This document shows positions 20,669-30,785 of a DNA stretch of 64,000 bases, piece by piece. Origin of the DNA: Tetramitus jugosus. Its lineage: Eukaryota; Heterolobosea; Eutetramitea; Acrasida; Vahlkampfiidae. A model generated the notes under the pieces. The model searched no databases. It was given only the letters and a program-made list of their open reading frames with translations, and was not told the origin of the DNA. A program made the position numbers and the translations under genes. Position 1 is the stretch's first letter; every line of letters begins with the position of its first letter. Where the stretch lies: assembly GCA_937625935.1 (NCBI GenBank), contig OW569372.1:372001-436000 (forward strand). The letters run 5' to 3'.

Positions 20669-20999
20669 TTTGTTGTTTGATTTTGATTGATTCAGAACAT
20701 CAAGCTTGGAACGTTGTTTGTCAAGTTGGGTGGAGAAAAAAAATGGTGTGAATATCGCGGTAATTAGAGATTCAGTGGATTCGATGAAGCAAAACCCTCC
20801 AAGTGGCAATGATTGGTGCTTACACCTTAATGGTTTATGGCTCTTTGTGTGAGTCGATCACTTCTGGGAACTTAGTTAACTTACTCAATCCTCTTTGAGA
20901 ACATTGTTCCTCAGCTATTCATCACATTGATTGAAGTTGTCAAAGTCGTTCTTACAAAAATCCTTCATCACGATTCGCGCCAAAAATCAAGAAAACAAA
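20669..20999. promoter_or_regulatory. Divergent promoter between GNPTAB and the Rxt3-domain gene
   Basis: 331 bp between two divergent start codons. The open frame of GNPTAB extends into it only with non-ATG codons. No motif is clear. Confidence 0.45.
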
Positions 21000-22382
21000 A
21001 TGACCGCATCAACGATGGCAGACGAAGCAAGCAGATCACAACAAACCACTGGCGAACCAAAAGCTCCAATCAGCGAGTCATCCAACAAAAAACGAAAGGC
21101 AGTAGATGAGCTGAGCACGAGCAGATCCACAAAGAAACGAAACTTGAACAAAAAACGTAAGCTACACATGTGATGATGACGATTTCTCAACCATGTCATT
21201 GGTTATCACTGATTTTCATTGAATTCATGACTCACTCTTTCATTTTTTGGTTGATGTTATTTTGATCAAAGCTGTCATCTTGTACAAGCCAGGAGAGAAT
21301 TTGTTTGGATTGTATAGACCAGGTGTCATGGTCAAAGTATTCATTCCTGCCAAGTATATTTTAAAGCCAGTCACAAGAGCTACAGGTGAGGAAGATGAGG
21401 ATGGTGCAGAAGCAACTTCGTCCTATCATCAGCATCAAGTATATGGCACTGATGTCTATACTGATTTCTCTGATATTATTGGAGTTTGTCAGCATGTTGG
21501 AAAATTGAGATTGAATGAAATACAAAAGTTGAATAATGTGCTCAAGGGTATTATCGTCAGTGTTCGTATTCAGAAACCACTAGCGTACGTATAATTCGTT
21601 TGTTGACAGCTGTCTATTGTTGTTGCTTGTTGTCTTTTCAAGATTTATGAATATTGACTATTTAACACCTTAACTGCACACTACCTTTGTAAATTAACCT
21701 TCTTAGCAAGTACAATGCCACTTATCGTAACAACATTCGATCCAAGAGTTGGATCACAACAAATGATGAAAATCAGATTGCTACGCCAGATGATATCATT
21801 TCCAATAATGGCTACAGTGTTGAATCACTCAAGATTATAGAAGATGGTATCATGCCTGTTCATCATTACACTGAGATGGCCGATAGCATCAGCAGATGGA
21901 TGCAAATGAGTGCAGAGATGGAACAGGAGAGATTCCTGTCTAATGTTACAATCGTGTTCAACTTTGGCAATGAACCTGTATTAAAGTATAGTCTAAACTC
22001 TGTGGCAGACAAGGGCTGCGAAGAAGAACAATTAACCAGCAACAGATTGAGAAATGAAGTTTTGTTCGTTGAATGTGACGGTGACAAATATGAATTGAGC
22101 TGTCATTTGAACGAAAAAGGGTCAAGCACGTACCGTTTTGCAAAATTAACTCCAGAACTCAAGTTCGCGACTGTCAACTCCTTGTCTGAGATGAAACTTC
22201 CACTTTCGGAGGATCAGATTGAAGTAGTTGCGCAAGGGCTCCATTGGAGTGATGTTGAATGGGGAGCTGATTCTATTTCTATTTCAAATGCTGGACAGGT
22301 AAGCATCTACAACAACATTAGAAACATTCAGTTCTTCAAGAGAAACTCTCCTGTAAGTGAAGTTGAGAAATCTGCTGAATGA
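21000..22382 (+). CDS. Rxt3-domain chromatin protein, two introns
   Basis: Exons 21000-21156, 21272-21584 and 21707-22382; introns 115 nt (phase 1) and 122 nt (phase 2, donor GTACGT); about 381 aa. The basic N-terminus (SNKKRKAVDEL, TKKRNLNKK) looks like a nuclear localisation signal. The rest carries the Rxt3 hallmark YGTDVYTDFSDIIGVCQHVG and, across intron 2, RNNIRSKSW, matching the family's GTDVYTDDSD and NGIRSRSW blocks. In fungi Rxt3 is a subunit of the Rpd3-large histone deacetylase complex, so a nuclear deacetylase-linked role is inferred. The 3' end is less sure: a good donor (GTAAGC) at 22299 lies inside the last exon and might start another intron. Confidence 0.7.
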
Positions 22383-23264
22383 ATGATATCATCAAACGCT
22401 CGTAGATTTTGATACTCAATTTTTGTCAGGTTGTGTTTCAGGTGATCACATTCGCCATCATTGTATTGCACCTTACCATGTAAAGCATTTTCATACTATC
22501 TGCTATTTATTCTCAGGCACTTTCAGCTGGAGAATTGTTTCTCTGGCCAGTCCATATCCAAACAAGTCGCTATCCGAAAAGAGAAAACGCTTCTTTCAGT
22601 GACAAACGATTCATTCTCTGCTCAATGTCAAATGGGTCTTCAAAATTTACCATTTCGGCACGAACAAAGAGGTACCAGAATCTAAAAACGGAGTAGAACA
22701 GATTTCGCGACTAAAAATTGAGACTCACAAGGGGGACGGAGAACAGATCCTTGAGGGGCCCGACAACAAATATAACTCTATGACTTCTGGTTGTTGTTCT
22801 TCTGTTTCCATGTGCACTCTTTTTAATAAGAAGTCTGATTGTCTTCACTTCCAGGTGAAAAACAAAACAGACACTCTAGTAAATAACACCAATCATACAT
22901 ACCGCTGAAGAAAGAAAGCCAATAAAAATCAGGTCCACACACAGGAAGTGAAATATTGAGAACTCTGATTCAGCTCTGCCCTCTGCGCCATCCTCCTCAC
23001 ACTTATTATTAATATTTATTCTTTACACGTAGTTCGAGAACTATATCTCTGAACAATACTCTCCTCTAAGCTTTTTTCCTCGATCTGGGACCTCCCGCTT
23101 TGATCCAGAACTTGTGATCCATCATCCTGTCACCAGACCAAAAAAAATCAACTGCCAATCCAAGTGATAACTAATCTCCAAAAAAACGAAAACACCCTCG
23201 TTACAAACACCAACAAATCCAAAACCACTTCCAGTGAATACAAGAACCAAGTAAACCAAGAACA
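22383..23264. promoter_or_regulatory. Long upstream region of the homeodomain gene
   Basis: 882 bp without a convincing gene. The last 120 bp before the ATG at 23265 are strongly A/C-rich and G-poor (for example ccaacaaatccaaaacc), typical of an unstructured 5' leader. The size is unusual for this compact window and suits a regulated transcription-factor gene. Confidence 0.5.
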
Positions 23265-25160
23265 ATGGGCCTCGAATTCATCCACTTCATGGGCAATGAC
23301 TCTTCCTCCTCTTCTGAACTGATGGCTGCCTCCTTCTCCTACCAGCAACAGCAGCAACATCATCCAAGCCAGCATTATCTTCACAACCAGCACAACCACC
23401 CTCACAATGGTGCTATATTTAACTCCTCTCCATATCAACAACAACAACAACAACAGTTGTTGAACAACACTACAACTTCTACTACCTCCACTACTACAGC
23501 ACTCATGGATCCCAATTCTATCGTCCAATCCTTCCCACCTCCTGCTGCTGCTTCATGGCAAGATATCAACAACTTCCAGCATCAACAGCAGCAACAACAA
23601 CAACAAGCTCCAATGGGTTACCACTACCATGAGCAACAACAGCAACAGCAATACTCTGCTGTTCCTTATGCTCAAAGTAGTAGTCGTTTGACTCCTCCTC
23701 CTGCTCAACAGTACATGTCATCCACCTACGGTACACATCGTAGCAATGACATTCAAGGTGTTGACAGTGGTGTCTCTAGGCCTTCATTCGACTCCTTGTC
23801 CATCATGGTTGAACAACAACAACAAGCTGCTTTTGGTAGTAACAACCATCTACAACAACAACAGCAACAACAGAGAAAGAAACCAGAGGCGCTCTCCATT
23901 CCAGTTGCCAAGAATCCACAACCAGCTACAGCAGTCGTAGCTACGACGACTACTCTCAGTGAAATCAAGACCGAGCCATTGTCTCTATTCGAGAGTATTA
24001 CACCACTGTCTGGCATGTGTGTTGATCACAATGTGTTTGCCCCATTCACTCCCAACACTCCATTCTCTCCTGATGTGTTCTTTGGTGGACACAACAACAA
24101 CAACCACAACCAGAACAACCATAACCAAGCAGCTCCTACAACGGCAAGTCATAGCTCAGCTACCTCTACTGCTCCACTCCTCTCCTCTCCTTCCTCATCT
24201 GGATCAACTACAGATGAAGATGAAAGAATGGTTGACTCTGCTCCCATGTCCATCTGGATGACCTCTCCCACATCAGTCACATCCATGCTTGCATCAGGTG
24301 ATCAAGTGTTTGACCTAGGTCATCCTCACCATCACCGCAACAACAACAACAACAGCAGCAGCAGCAACGGTCATCACATGAGTCACCACTCTCCTTTTGG
24401 AGAACCAGATGACATGCATCATCCATTCTATCATCACCACCACCAACCAACTCCACAGCAACAACAACCACATCATTCAATGATGCTCGTTGGTGTTCAA
24501 CAACAACAGCAACAGTCATTTGCTCCACCACCAGCACAAGCTCCAATGCATCAGCTTCGTCAGTCATCATCAGCCTCTTCATTGCACATGCAACAAATGT
24601 CTGTTGCTGCCCTTCAAAAGCCAAACTTTGTCTATGGTGGTAGTAGCAACCATAGCAGCATGTTGGAAGAGAAGAAGAAGGCACAACAACAGGAGCCAAT
24701 CATGACTCCAACAACAATGAAGCATTCATCTTCTCCACCTTCATCATCCTCCTCCTCTTCTGTTCATAGCATTGGCAGAAGAATCAGTGTCAGTAAGGAG
24801 ACATCGAGAAGCGTTGCTGTGATCAATCATCGTTGTGGCGATGTTGCCTTCAAGGAAAACGAATCTTCATCGTCCAACAATAACAACAACGCTGCCGAGT
24901 CTCCTGCGACACCTCAAAAGTCCAGATACCTCTCCCAGGAAGTCAAGGACATTTTGAAGCAGTGGTACATGGACCACGCATTGAATCCTTATCCAACAGA
25001 TGAGGAGAAGAGAGAATTGATCCAAAGAACTGGCATCTCCAGAAAGACATTGGACAATTGGTTTGTGAACACAAGAATTCGTTCCAAGCCAAAGACCTCC
25101 CCAATTTCTAAACCATCCAGAACCGCAAAGTCTTCCAGGAGAAACTCTGGCGGCAAGTAA
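23265..25160 (+). CDS. Glutamine-rich TALE homeodomain transcription factor
   Basis: 631 aa, ATG 23265. Most of the protein is low complexity: many Gln runs (CAA/CAG mixed), His-rich stretches (FYHHHHQ), Asn and Ser runs, as in activation domains. Near the C-terminus (about 550-612) is an atypical homeodomain. It starts KSRYLSQEVKDILKQWY, has the extra loop residues NPYPTDEEK that define the TALE class, and ends with recognition helix KTLDNWFVNTRIR, keeping the invariant Trp, Phe, Asn and Arg. No KNOX, MEIS or BELL partner domain is seen. The last 20 residues are basic. It should bind TGA-type DNA sites; target genes are unknown. Confidence 0.9.
   Translation: MGLEFIHFMGNDSSSSSELMAASFSYQQQQQHHPSQHYLHNQHNHPHNGAIFNSSPYQQQQQQQLLNNTTTSTTSTTTALMDPNSIVQSFPPPAAASWQDINNFQHQQQQQQQQAPMGYHYHEQQQQQQYSAVPYAQSSSRLTPPPAQQYMSSTYGTHRSNDIQGVDSGVSRPSFDSLSIMVEQQQQAAFGSNNHLQQQQQQQRKKPEALSIPVAKNPQPATAVVATTTTLSEIKTEPLSLFESITPLSGMCVDHNVFAPFTPNTPFSPDVFFGGHNNNNHNQNNHNQAAPTTASHSSATSTAPLLSSPSSSGSTTDEDERMVDSAPMSIWMTSPTSVTSMLASGDQVFDLGHPHHHRNNNNNSSSSNGHHMSHHSPFGEPDDMHHPFYHHHHQPTPQQQQPHHSMMLVGVQQQQQQSFAPPPAQAPMHQLRQSSSASSLHMQQMSVAALQKPNFVYGGSSNHSSMLEEKKKAQQQEPIMTPTTMKHSSSPPSSSSSSSVHSIGRRISVSKETSRSVAVINHRCGDVAFKENESSSSNNNNNAAESPATPQKSRYLSQEVKDILKQWYMDHALNPYPTDEEKRELIQRTGISRKTLDNWFVNTRIRSKPKTSPISKPSRTAKSSRRNSGGK
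23430..24600 (+). repeat. CAA/CAG-rich tracts coding for Gln, Asn and His
   Basis: Within the homeodomain gene there are at least eight runs of 4-8 glutamine codons (for example near 23440, 23590, 23640, 23815, 23855 and 24500) plus Asn and His runs near 24095 and 24340-24440. Codons are mixed, which argues for selection of the protein tract rather than recent slippage. Lengths are likely polymorphic. Confidence 0.7.
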
Positions 25161-25503
25161 GAAGAAATTTTTGTCTCTTCCGCATACGCAGGATCGGATC
25201 TCCCATAATGTCTGGTGTTAAGTGTATCAGAATTTGTATTCGATCGAATTGTACAGTGAATGTATACCCACCTCACTTTTTTTGATGGCATATTGGCATG
25301 AGTAATGCTCTAATAAATCCATCTCCCTTTTTTTGCAAAACTTATTGTAACAAAATTTTGTAAGTCTGAATCATGTCAATAGTTTACTAGTAATGCTGTT
25401 TGTTTACTATTTCACAAAATTCTCCCTTCTCCGCAAGAATTGTACAATATTGCGCAGGTGATCTGAATCATCCAGTACGACTGACTGTGTTACACTCTAT
25501 TAT
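25161..25503. other. Intergenic between convergent genes
   Basis: 343 bp between the homeodomain gene and malate dehydrogenase ends. An AATAAA is present at about 25311 on the plus strand. No gene seen. Confidence 0.4.
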
Positions 25504-26814
25504 TTACTTTAGCAAGTTCTTAACTGAAGCTCTCTCAGACTCCAATTCAGCAACAGACTTCTTGATCTTAGCTTCTTGGCTCTTGTCAAGAACACCTTCA
25601 ACAACTCTAACCTTACCGCTACCTTCGCAAACGACAGGCACAGAGACCCAGACACCCTTGCTTCCAACAATTCCGTCAATTGGGAAGGCCATAGAGGTCC
25701 AATCCTTGCGTTCAATTTGTTCTTGGCTAAAGCCCTTTGCCCAGTCGGCCATGTGCTTCAATGCAGCATCGGCAGCGGAAGCAGCAGAGCTAGATCCACG
25801 AGCATTGATAATAGCAGCACCACGTTGTTGAACAGCAGGGGTGAAAACTTCGTCCAACCACTTGGCATCAACCAATTGAGAAACTGGCTTGGTGGTTCCG
25901 TCTTCGTACCAGACCTTTGCGTGAGTCACATCAGGCACTTGAGTAGCAGAGTGGTTACCCCAAATGGTTACATTGGAGAGTTGACCAACATTGACACCAA
26001 CCTTATCAGCGACTTGAGCCAAGGCACGATCGTGATCCAATCTAGTCATGGCAGCGAATTGCATCTTGTCAAGCTTTGGAGCATTGTTGGATGCAATCAT
26101 GGCGTTGGTGTTTGCTGGGTTACCAACAACAAGGGTCAAGCAAGCAGAGTTTGCGTTTTGGTTCAACAATTGACCTTGCTTTTGGAAGATGGCACCATTG
26201 TCTCTCAACAAGTCAGCTCTTTCCATACCCTTGCCTCTTGGCTTTGCACCGACCAAGAATGCATAATCAGCACCCTTCCACAGGCTGTCTGCTGAACCGA
26301 CTTGAATATCGTTCAACAATGGGAAGGCACAGTCAGCAACTTCCATAGCAACACCCTTTGCTGCATTCTCCATTTCAGGGATATCAACCAATCTCAGATT
26401 GACAGGAGTGTCATAACCAAACACTTCACCAGTCAAGATTCTTGGGATCAAAGAATAAGCAATTTGACCACTGGAACCAGTGACGACAACAGTGACAGGT
26501 TGCTTCAAGAAACGTGGTTGAAGAACAGTGTCAATATTAGAAAAGCGCAATTGAGCACCAGCAACACAAGCTTGTTGAATGACAAGAGCGATATTTGCTT
26601 GGTCAATAGACATCAATGATTTCAAAGAAGCAAGATCAACTTGTCTCTGCTTGCTGTCCTTTTGGGATTGCATCAATCGAGAAACTATTTGATTGACAAT
26701 GTTTGTTTGATGACCTTCGTCCTGAGCTCTCATAGCAGAAGAGGTGGAGAAAGGTCGTACATTGGCCTTTTGTGCGGATCTGGCAATGTTGTTAACAGCA
26801 CGTTTCATCATCAT
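25504..26814 (-). CDS. MDH: Malate dehydrogenase, cytosolic-type enzyme with mitochondrial presequence
   Basis: 436 aa from the ATG 26812-26814 (MMMKRAVNNI); another ATG at 27001-27003 lies far upstream without presequence character. Residues 1-28 are Arg/Ser/Ala-rich and end in FSTSSAMR, a mitochondrial targeting peptide. Residues 30-105 are an extra segment absent from ordinary MDH. The Rossmann fold starts VVVTGSSGQIAYSL (about 109-122), typical of the cytosolic/NADP-MDH lineage rather than the classical mitochondrial one. Substrate arginines sit in KPRGKGMER (Arg193, Arg199) and Arg258; the catalytic pair is Asp260 and His288 (WGNHS). Catalyses malate + NAD to oxaloacetate, in the Krebs cycle if imported. 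Confidence 0.9.
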   Translation of the reverse strand: MMMKRAVNNIARSAQKANVRPFSTSSAMRAQDEGHQTNIVNQIVSRLMQSQKDSKQRQVDLASLKSLMSIDQANIALVIQQACVAGAQLRFSNIDTVLQPRFLKQPVTVVVTGSSGQIAYSLIPRILTGEVFGYDTPVNLRLVDIPEMENAAKGVAMEVADCAFPLLNDIQVGSADSLWKGADYAFLVGAKPRGKGMERADLLRDNGAIFQKQGQLLNQNANSACLTLVVGNPANTNAMIASNNAPKLDKMQFAAMTRLDHDRALAQVADKVGVNVGQLSNVTIWGNHSATQVPDVTHAKVWYEDGTTKPVSQLVDAKWLDEVFTPAVQQRGAAIINARGSSSAASAADAALKHMADWAKGFSQEQIERKDWTSMAFPIDGIVGSKGVWVSVPVVCEGSGKVRVVEGVLDKSQEAKIKKSVAELESERASVKNLLK

Positions 26815-27047
26815 TTTCTGTATCTCAACAAATAGGATAAATTGCAATAGACGCGTGATGTTGTTGGGCGGTGATTGTTTTTTTCTGGTTTTGGTTGACT
26901 TGCGCTTCAAGGAAAAATTCAATCTCGCCGCTGAATGTTCGGGAAAATCTACAGTGTTTTGTGAGGAATCAAAAGCAAAGTGAAGGGAGGAAGGCCACGA
27001 CATGAAGCTCTGAATGGCTCCAGAGTAGCAACACAAGGAAACTAATC

Positions 27048-27053
27048 TTTATT
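27048..27053 (-). terminator. AATAAA containing the NOP16 stop codon
   Basis: On the minus strand the hexamer covers the TAA stop of NOP16 (27049-27051). Confidence 0.5.
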
Positions 27054-27912
27054 TTCTCTTTTGTTGCTTCTTTTTCTGTTGAGGAGCAGCCTTTTGTTTG
27101 TTCCTCGACTGCTGTTGCTGTTGTTGTTTTTTAGCAGCTAATCTTTGCATCTCTAGTTTGATTGCTTCTTCATCCTCAGACTCATCGTCGTCATCTTCCT
27201 CTGCTGCTGCTTCTTCGTCATCATCAGAATCATCGTAATCCACGACTTCATCATTGGCCAAATGACTCAAATCTTCTTGGTCTGACTCTTCGTCGTTGTC
27301 ATCACCACTCATTTCGTCGTCATCTTCATTTTGTGCTGCTTCTTCTTCTGCGGCCGCTCTTGCAATTTCCTCTTCCAACTCTAGCTTTCTCTTCTCTGCT
27401 CGTTCTTGTGCTCTCTTTAGCTTGCTTTGTACTCTCTCTGTCTCGAATTGAACATATTTATCAAACTTTTCAAACTTTTTCTGCAATTGTTTTGGAGTGT
27501 ATTGGAATCGATTCAATTTGATATCAAATGACATCTTCTTATAATCTCTTCCGTATTTGGCTCCCAATTCTTGCAAGAACATTTGTTCTTGAGGCGTAAC
27601 AATATGCTTCCATATAGAGTCTTCTTCCTCTCGCAGCAAATGATGATAGGGAAGCATCTTTTTGTCTTGTTCAGGCACAGAATCAACCATTTCTTTCACC
27701 TTTTCTGCTTTCATGTTTGGATCAGGACACAATCCATATTTAACCATATTTTGAGTAGCAGAGAGGTTTGGGTCATAGTACAAACCACTGAACACAGTCT
27801 CTGGAACGACCTTTGTTTTTCCCTGATGCATTCGCCTTCCGACTTTACGGATTCTGTTTTTGTTGACGCTGAATGAGATTGGCTTCTGTTTTAGTGCGCT
27901 TTTTTTGACCAT
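27049..27912 (-). CDS. NOP16: Ribosome biogenesis protein NOP16
   Basis: 287 aa, ATG 27910-27912. The N-terminus is basic (VKKSALKQKP, NRIRKVGRRMHQGK). The Nop16 signature lies at about 110-160: FLQELGAKYGRDYKKMSFDIKLN, then RFQYTPKQLQKKFEKFDKY, matching the family's KHGxDYxAMxRDxKLNxxQxTxxQL block. The C-terminal half is a Lys/Glu coiled coil, then an acidic run and a basic Gln/Lys tail, both longer than in yeast. NOP16 acts in the nucleolus on early 60S pre-ribosomes. LSG1 at 55.6 kb serves a late step of the same pathway. Upstream, a small frame ends only 26 bp before this ATG. Confidence 0.85.
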   Translation of the reverse strand: MVKKSALKQKPISFSVNKNRIRKVGRRMHQGKTKVVPETVFSGLYYDPNLSATQNMVKYGLCPDPNMKAEKVKEMVDSVPEQDKKMLPYHHLLREEEDSIWKHIVTPQEQMFLQELGAKYGRDYKKMSFDIKLNRFQYTPKQLQKKFEKFDKYVQFETERVQSKLKRAQERAEKRKLELEEEIARAAAEEEAAQNEDDDEMSGDDNDEESDQEDLSHLANDEVVDYDDSDDDEEAAAEEDDDDESEDEEAIKLEMQRLAAKKQQQQQQSRNKQKAAPQQKKKQQKRK

Positions 27913-27937
27913 GGTTTTTGATAATGTCTAAAGACTC

Positions 27938-27943
27938 TTTATT
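27938..27943 (-). terminator. AATAAA containing the stop codon of the 71-aa gene
   Basis: The stop TAA (27939-27941, minus strand) of the small frame lies inside the hexamer, 26 bp before the NOP16 ATG. Confidence 0.4.
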
Positions 27944-28154
27944 CTTCTTCTAAAATATTATTGTTATTCTTCTTCAATGACACACCGCCGCTGTTGTTTG
28001 ATGAATCAAGGTGGAGTTTTTGTTTTCGTTGAGTGTGAAATTGATCATTCACGATTTTCATTGAAGAGCGCTCTGGCCTCCGCTGTTCCAATGTGAGATT
28101 TGGACCACATTCCCGAATCGAGTATTCTCCGGTTGTTCTCGTCTTTTTTTTCAT
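27939..28154 (-). CDS. Small basic hypothetical protein, 71 aa
   Basis: ATG 28152-28154. The product is hydrophilic: a Lys/Arg start (MKKKTRTTGEYS), a compact segment with IRECGPNLTLEQRRPERSS, then a Ser/Asn/Lys tail ending in three glutamates. No family recognised. It stands upstream of NOP16 in the same direction with a 26-bp gap and divergent from the Ras-like gene (162 bp). The gap is too small for an ordinary terminator plus promoter, so it is either a tightly packed gene, a leader cistron of NOP16, or chance. Confidence 0.45.
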   Translation of the reverse strand: MKKKTRTTGEYSIRECGPNLTLEQRRPERSSMKIVNDQFHTQRKQKLHLDSSNNSGGVSLKKNNNNILEEE

Positions 28155-28316
28155 GTCAAGTGTCTTGTTCGTGTCCCACCTGGGTTTTCCCTCTCCCCAG
28201 GTCAGTTCAACTGCGCTCACCAGCACACACCCTCACACAAGTCGAACAACATCCAACCAGCCAACAAAACAAACCAACCACAAGCTTAACCAACTAACTT
28301 TACCAGCCAATATCAA

Positions 28317-29536
28317 ATGGATATCCTAAAAAGAGTCAGCAAAAGACTTCATAAATCACCAAACAGTAGCAATAGTCATGACGAAGCTCATGAACGACAC
28401 ATCTCTCTTGAGGGATCACATGGAAACAGCTTGTCCCTTCCCAACATCAAGACCCAAGGTGGAGATAGAAACTCCTTCTCATTGAACGACTACTCATCCA
28501 ATAACCCTAACAATAGGAGTAGTAAGGAAAGTCGTTCAAGTATCACTGAGAAGAAGAGAAAGACAATGGCAAGGGGTTCCTTCTCGGCTGCGTTTTTAGG
28601 CGCATCCAACACCCCAAACGCTCCGAGCTACGTTCCAGTTTACAACAAATTTAAGGTTTGTTTCCACCGCCTCGTTCTTGTTTTTGTGCACGTGTGCGGG
28701 TGCCGCAAGGAAATTTTTTTTAATTGGAGCTCAAGGAACTTTTGAGCTAACATTACTACTACTACTACTTTTCCCTGTATAACAAATAGGTGGCTGTCGT
28801 TGGAGCAAATAAGACTGGAAAAACTAGGTTCTGTATCCGATACGCACACAACATTTACTCTGAGCACTACGAGTATGAAGAGACCATTCAAGACACGTAC
28901 ACCAAAACCATTTCCCTCAATCTCACAGACTATTATCAAGAACAGGGTATTGGTGACAATGAACCACACGCAAGAGACATTACTGTCGACCTAGAGATTT
29001 ATGATATGGGTGGAGGTGAGGATTGTGAGATGTATGGTGAGACAAAGTGGGATGAGATGGACGGTTTTATTCTCATGTATGATGTGAGCAACAAGGAGTC
29101 GTTCAAAGCACTGCAATACTTTTATGATCGTATCATTGGAAGAAAACAACGCTTGTCCATGTCTGGTTCTTCCACAGCAGCTGCCAACAGTGCTTCAAAG
29201 GCGATGATGCAGATGCCGTTGATGTTGGTGGCCAATAAGGTGGACCTTCCTGGTACTGCTGTTCAGATTAGTGCTGAAAATGGTTCAAAGATGGCCAGAG
29301 GACTCGGAAGCAAGCTGATTCTTGTTAGTGCACAGAACAATTCACAAGTAGATGAGTGCTTTGTGGGGCTAATCAAGGAAATTCTGAACTGTAGATACAT
29401 GAGACCAGATGCAGAATTGTTCATGTCGTTGTTTGGTAGCTTGGCAACGGAGAGTTCTGAGAATAGGATGGATGACCGAAAGTCGATGCGTGAACTCAAG
29501 GATTTGGTCAATAAGCGTTTATCAAGGAAATATTAG
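28317..29536 (+). CDS. Ras-like small GTPase with long N-terminal extension, one intron
   Basis: Exons 28317-28655 and 28790-29536; 134-nt intron (donor GTTTGT, phase 0); 361 aa. Residues 1-110 are Ser/Asn/Lys-rich and disordered. The G domain has G1 VGANKTGKTR (117-126), an extended effector region with an acidic insert, G3 DMGG (185-188), G4 NKVD (262-265) and G5 SAQ (293-295). The usual DTAG is DMGG followed by GEDCEM, so the catalytic Gln after the G3 glycine is not in the normal place and hydrolysis may be slow. The C-terminus (NKRLSRKY) has no CaaX box, so no prenylation is expected. Likely a Ras-superfamily signalling protein of Rerg/Di-Ras-like type; partner unknown. Confidence 0.82.
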
Positions 29537-30481
29537 AAGGTCATTTGGAATCTCAACTAAATCCTTGAGTTAACGAACCTATTCCAAGTAGACATGAATT
29601 ACCAACCAAAGGCCAACTTTTACTTTTCAACACCATTCCAGCTAAAGGATATGTGATCCAGAAGGGACCCAGAAGGAACCATTGAGACAAGATCCTCGGT
29701 GGTCCAGCTCTATGAGCTCAAAAAAGAGAGTGACCCAGCAAGCACCCACCATGTGGACGCAGATGACCGATTAAGAGAATCAGTAAACGTTGAATTGCCA
29801 ACTTCTATCTGGTTGTTTGTTCTCTCTGCTGTCAAAAGCATAAATATTCGTACCACAGATCCCACGGAACAGTTTAATTCTGACTCCATAGTTTTTAAGC
29901 ACGGGTGGCTATGACTGCGTATAGCAAACATGACGGCTTGAATTACCATTCACACTTTTCATCAAGCAGTGGTATTTAAGTAACTGCTAGTAAAAAAGAG
30001 ATTCTGAGACTAAATTTCACATAGAGTTTCATTTGCGAGAACCAATGTGGTTTTGCTTTCGCCATTTTTTAGCAGAATAAAATGAGTCTCAGTAGTTATT
30101 TAAGCTTAGTCATCTGTTTTGTTCTCACACAGTCGTCGAAAAACCATAAAGAGATTATGTCATCATTAACCTGTTGAATCTGTCGCTCATGCATGATACT
30201 GAAGAATGTGATTCTGCCAAAATGAATGTGGTTGTCGTGTTTTTTCTCAAAATTCTCCGCCGATGTTCAACAGACATCATGTTACAAAAGATTTTGTAAA
30301 GTCAGTTGACTTGCGTTGACTATTTCAAGAAAAGGTCGATCTTAAAGCAGTCATTGATCGTTGAGACAAACCAACAACATCCCACAAGGATCATACTTAG
30401 AAATTAACCATTCCACAAGTACCACTTATTCTGATTGACCAGTTTGAACTTGGTGAACTAGTACAGCAAAAAGAAGAAGAA
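29537..30481. other. Long intergenic stretch, no gene seen
   Basis: 945 bp with only short frames lacking coding character. It must hold the Ras-like gene's 3' end and the promoter of the 74-aa gene. I searched by eye for tRNA-like stems and found none. Confidence 0.4.
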
Positions 30482-30706
30482 ATGAAGAGATCCACCTTGA
30501 TATATCGTGAAGACAGTAACTGGAGTCCTGATATTGATGAGTTTGGTGCTGACTTTGATTGGAACGTGTCTCACCTCCACCGACACACCGACGATGGGCG
30601 TATGCTCATTATCGAAGAGGTCTCAACAACTCCAGAGTCTTTTGTGTTGAATGAAGATTTAGAAAGACAATCTGAACTCGATAAGGAAGCAATGAAGAGA
30701 AAGTAA
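30482..30706 (+). CDS. Small acidic hypothetical protein, 74 aa
   Basis: ATG 30482. The product is hydrophilic with a middle SPDIDEFGADFDWN segment and a Glu/Lys-rich end (DKEAMKRK). No signal peptide or membrane helix. An AATAAA at 30737-30742 follows, and the convergent 109-aa gene ends 79 bp away. Codon use is normal. Unknown family; it could also be the last exon of a longer gene whose first exon I cannot find. Confidence 0.5.
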   Translation: MKRSTLIYREDSNWSPDIDEFGADFDWNVSHLHRHTDDGRMLIIEEVSTTPESFVLNEDLERQSELDKEAMKRK

Positions 30707-30785
30707 CTCTCCTTAACAACAAACAATGTAACATACAATAAACCGTTCAATTTGAACACCCAGGGAGAACAAGTTCATCTTTTAT

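Noticed and set aside
22461-22685. 74-codon frame upstream of the homeodomain gene
   Set aside because: Starts at a non-convincing codon context, no family, and it sits in a region that looks like leader and promoter.
23430-24600. Tandem CAA repeats as a microsatellite or CRISPR-like array
   Set aside because: They are in-frame glutamine codons with mixed CAA/CAG and no spacer pattern; part of the homeodomain protein.
25576-26295. 239-codon plus-strand frame opposite malate dehydrogenase
   Set aside because: It is the antisense shadow of a strongly codon-biased gene; its product is not recognisable and the other strand has an obvious enzyme.
29690-29760. Possible tRNA-like stems (gagctc pairs)
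   Set aside because: The A- and B-box consensus and a 7-bp acceptor stem are missing.
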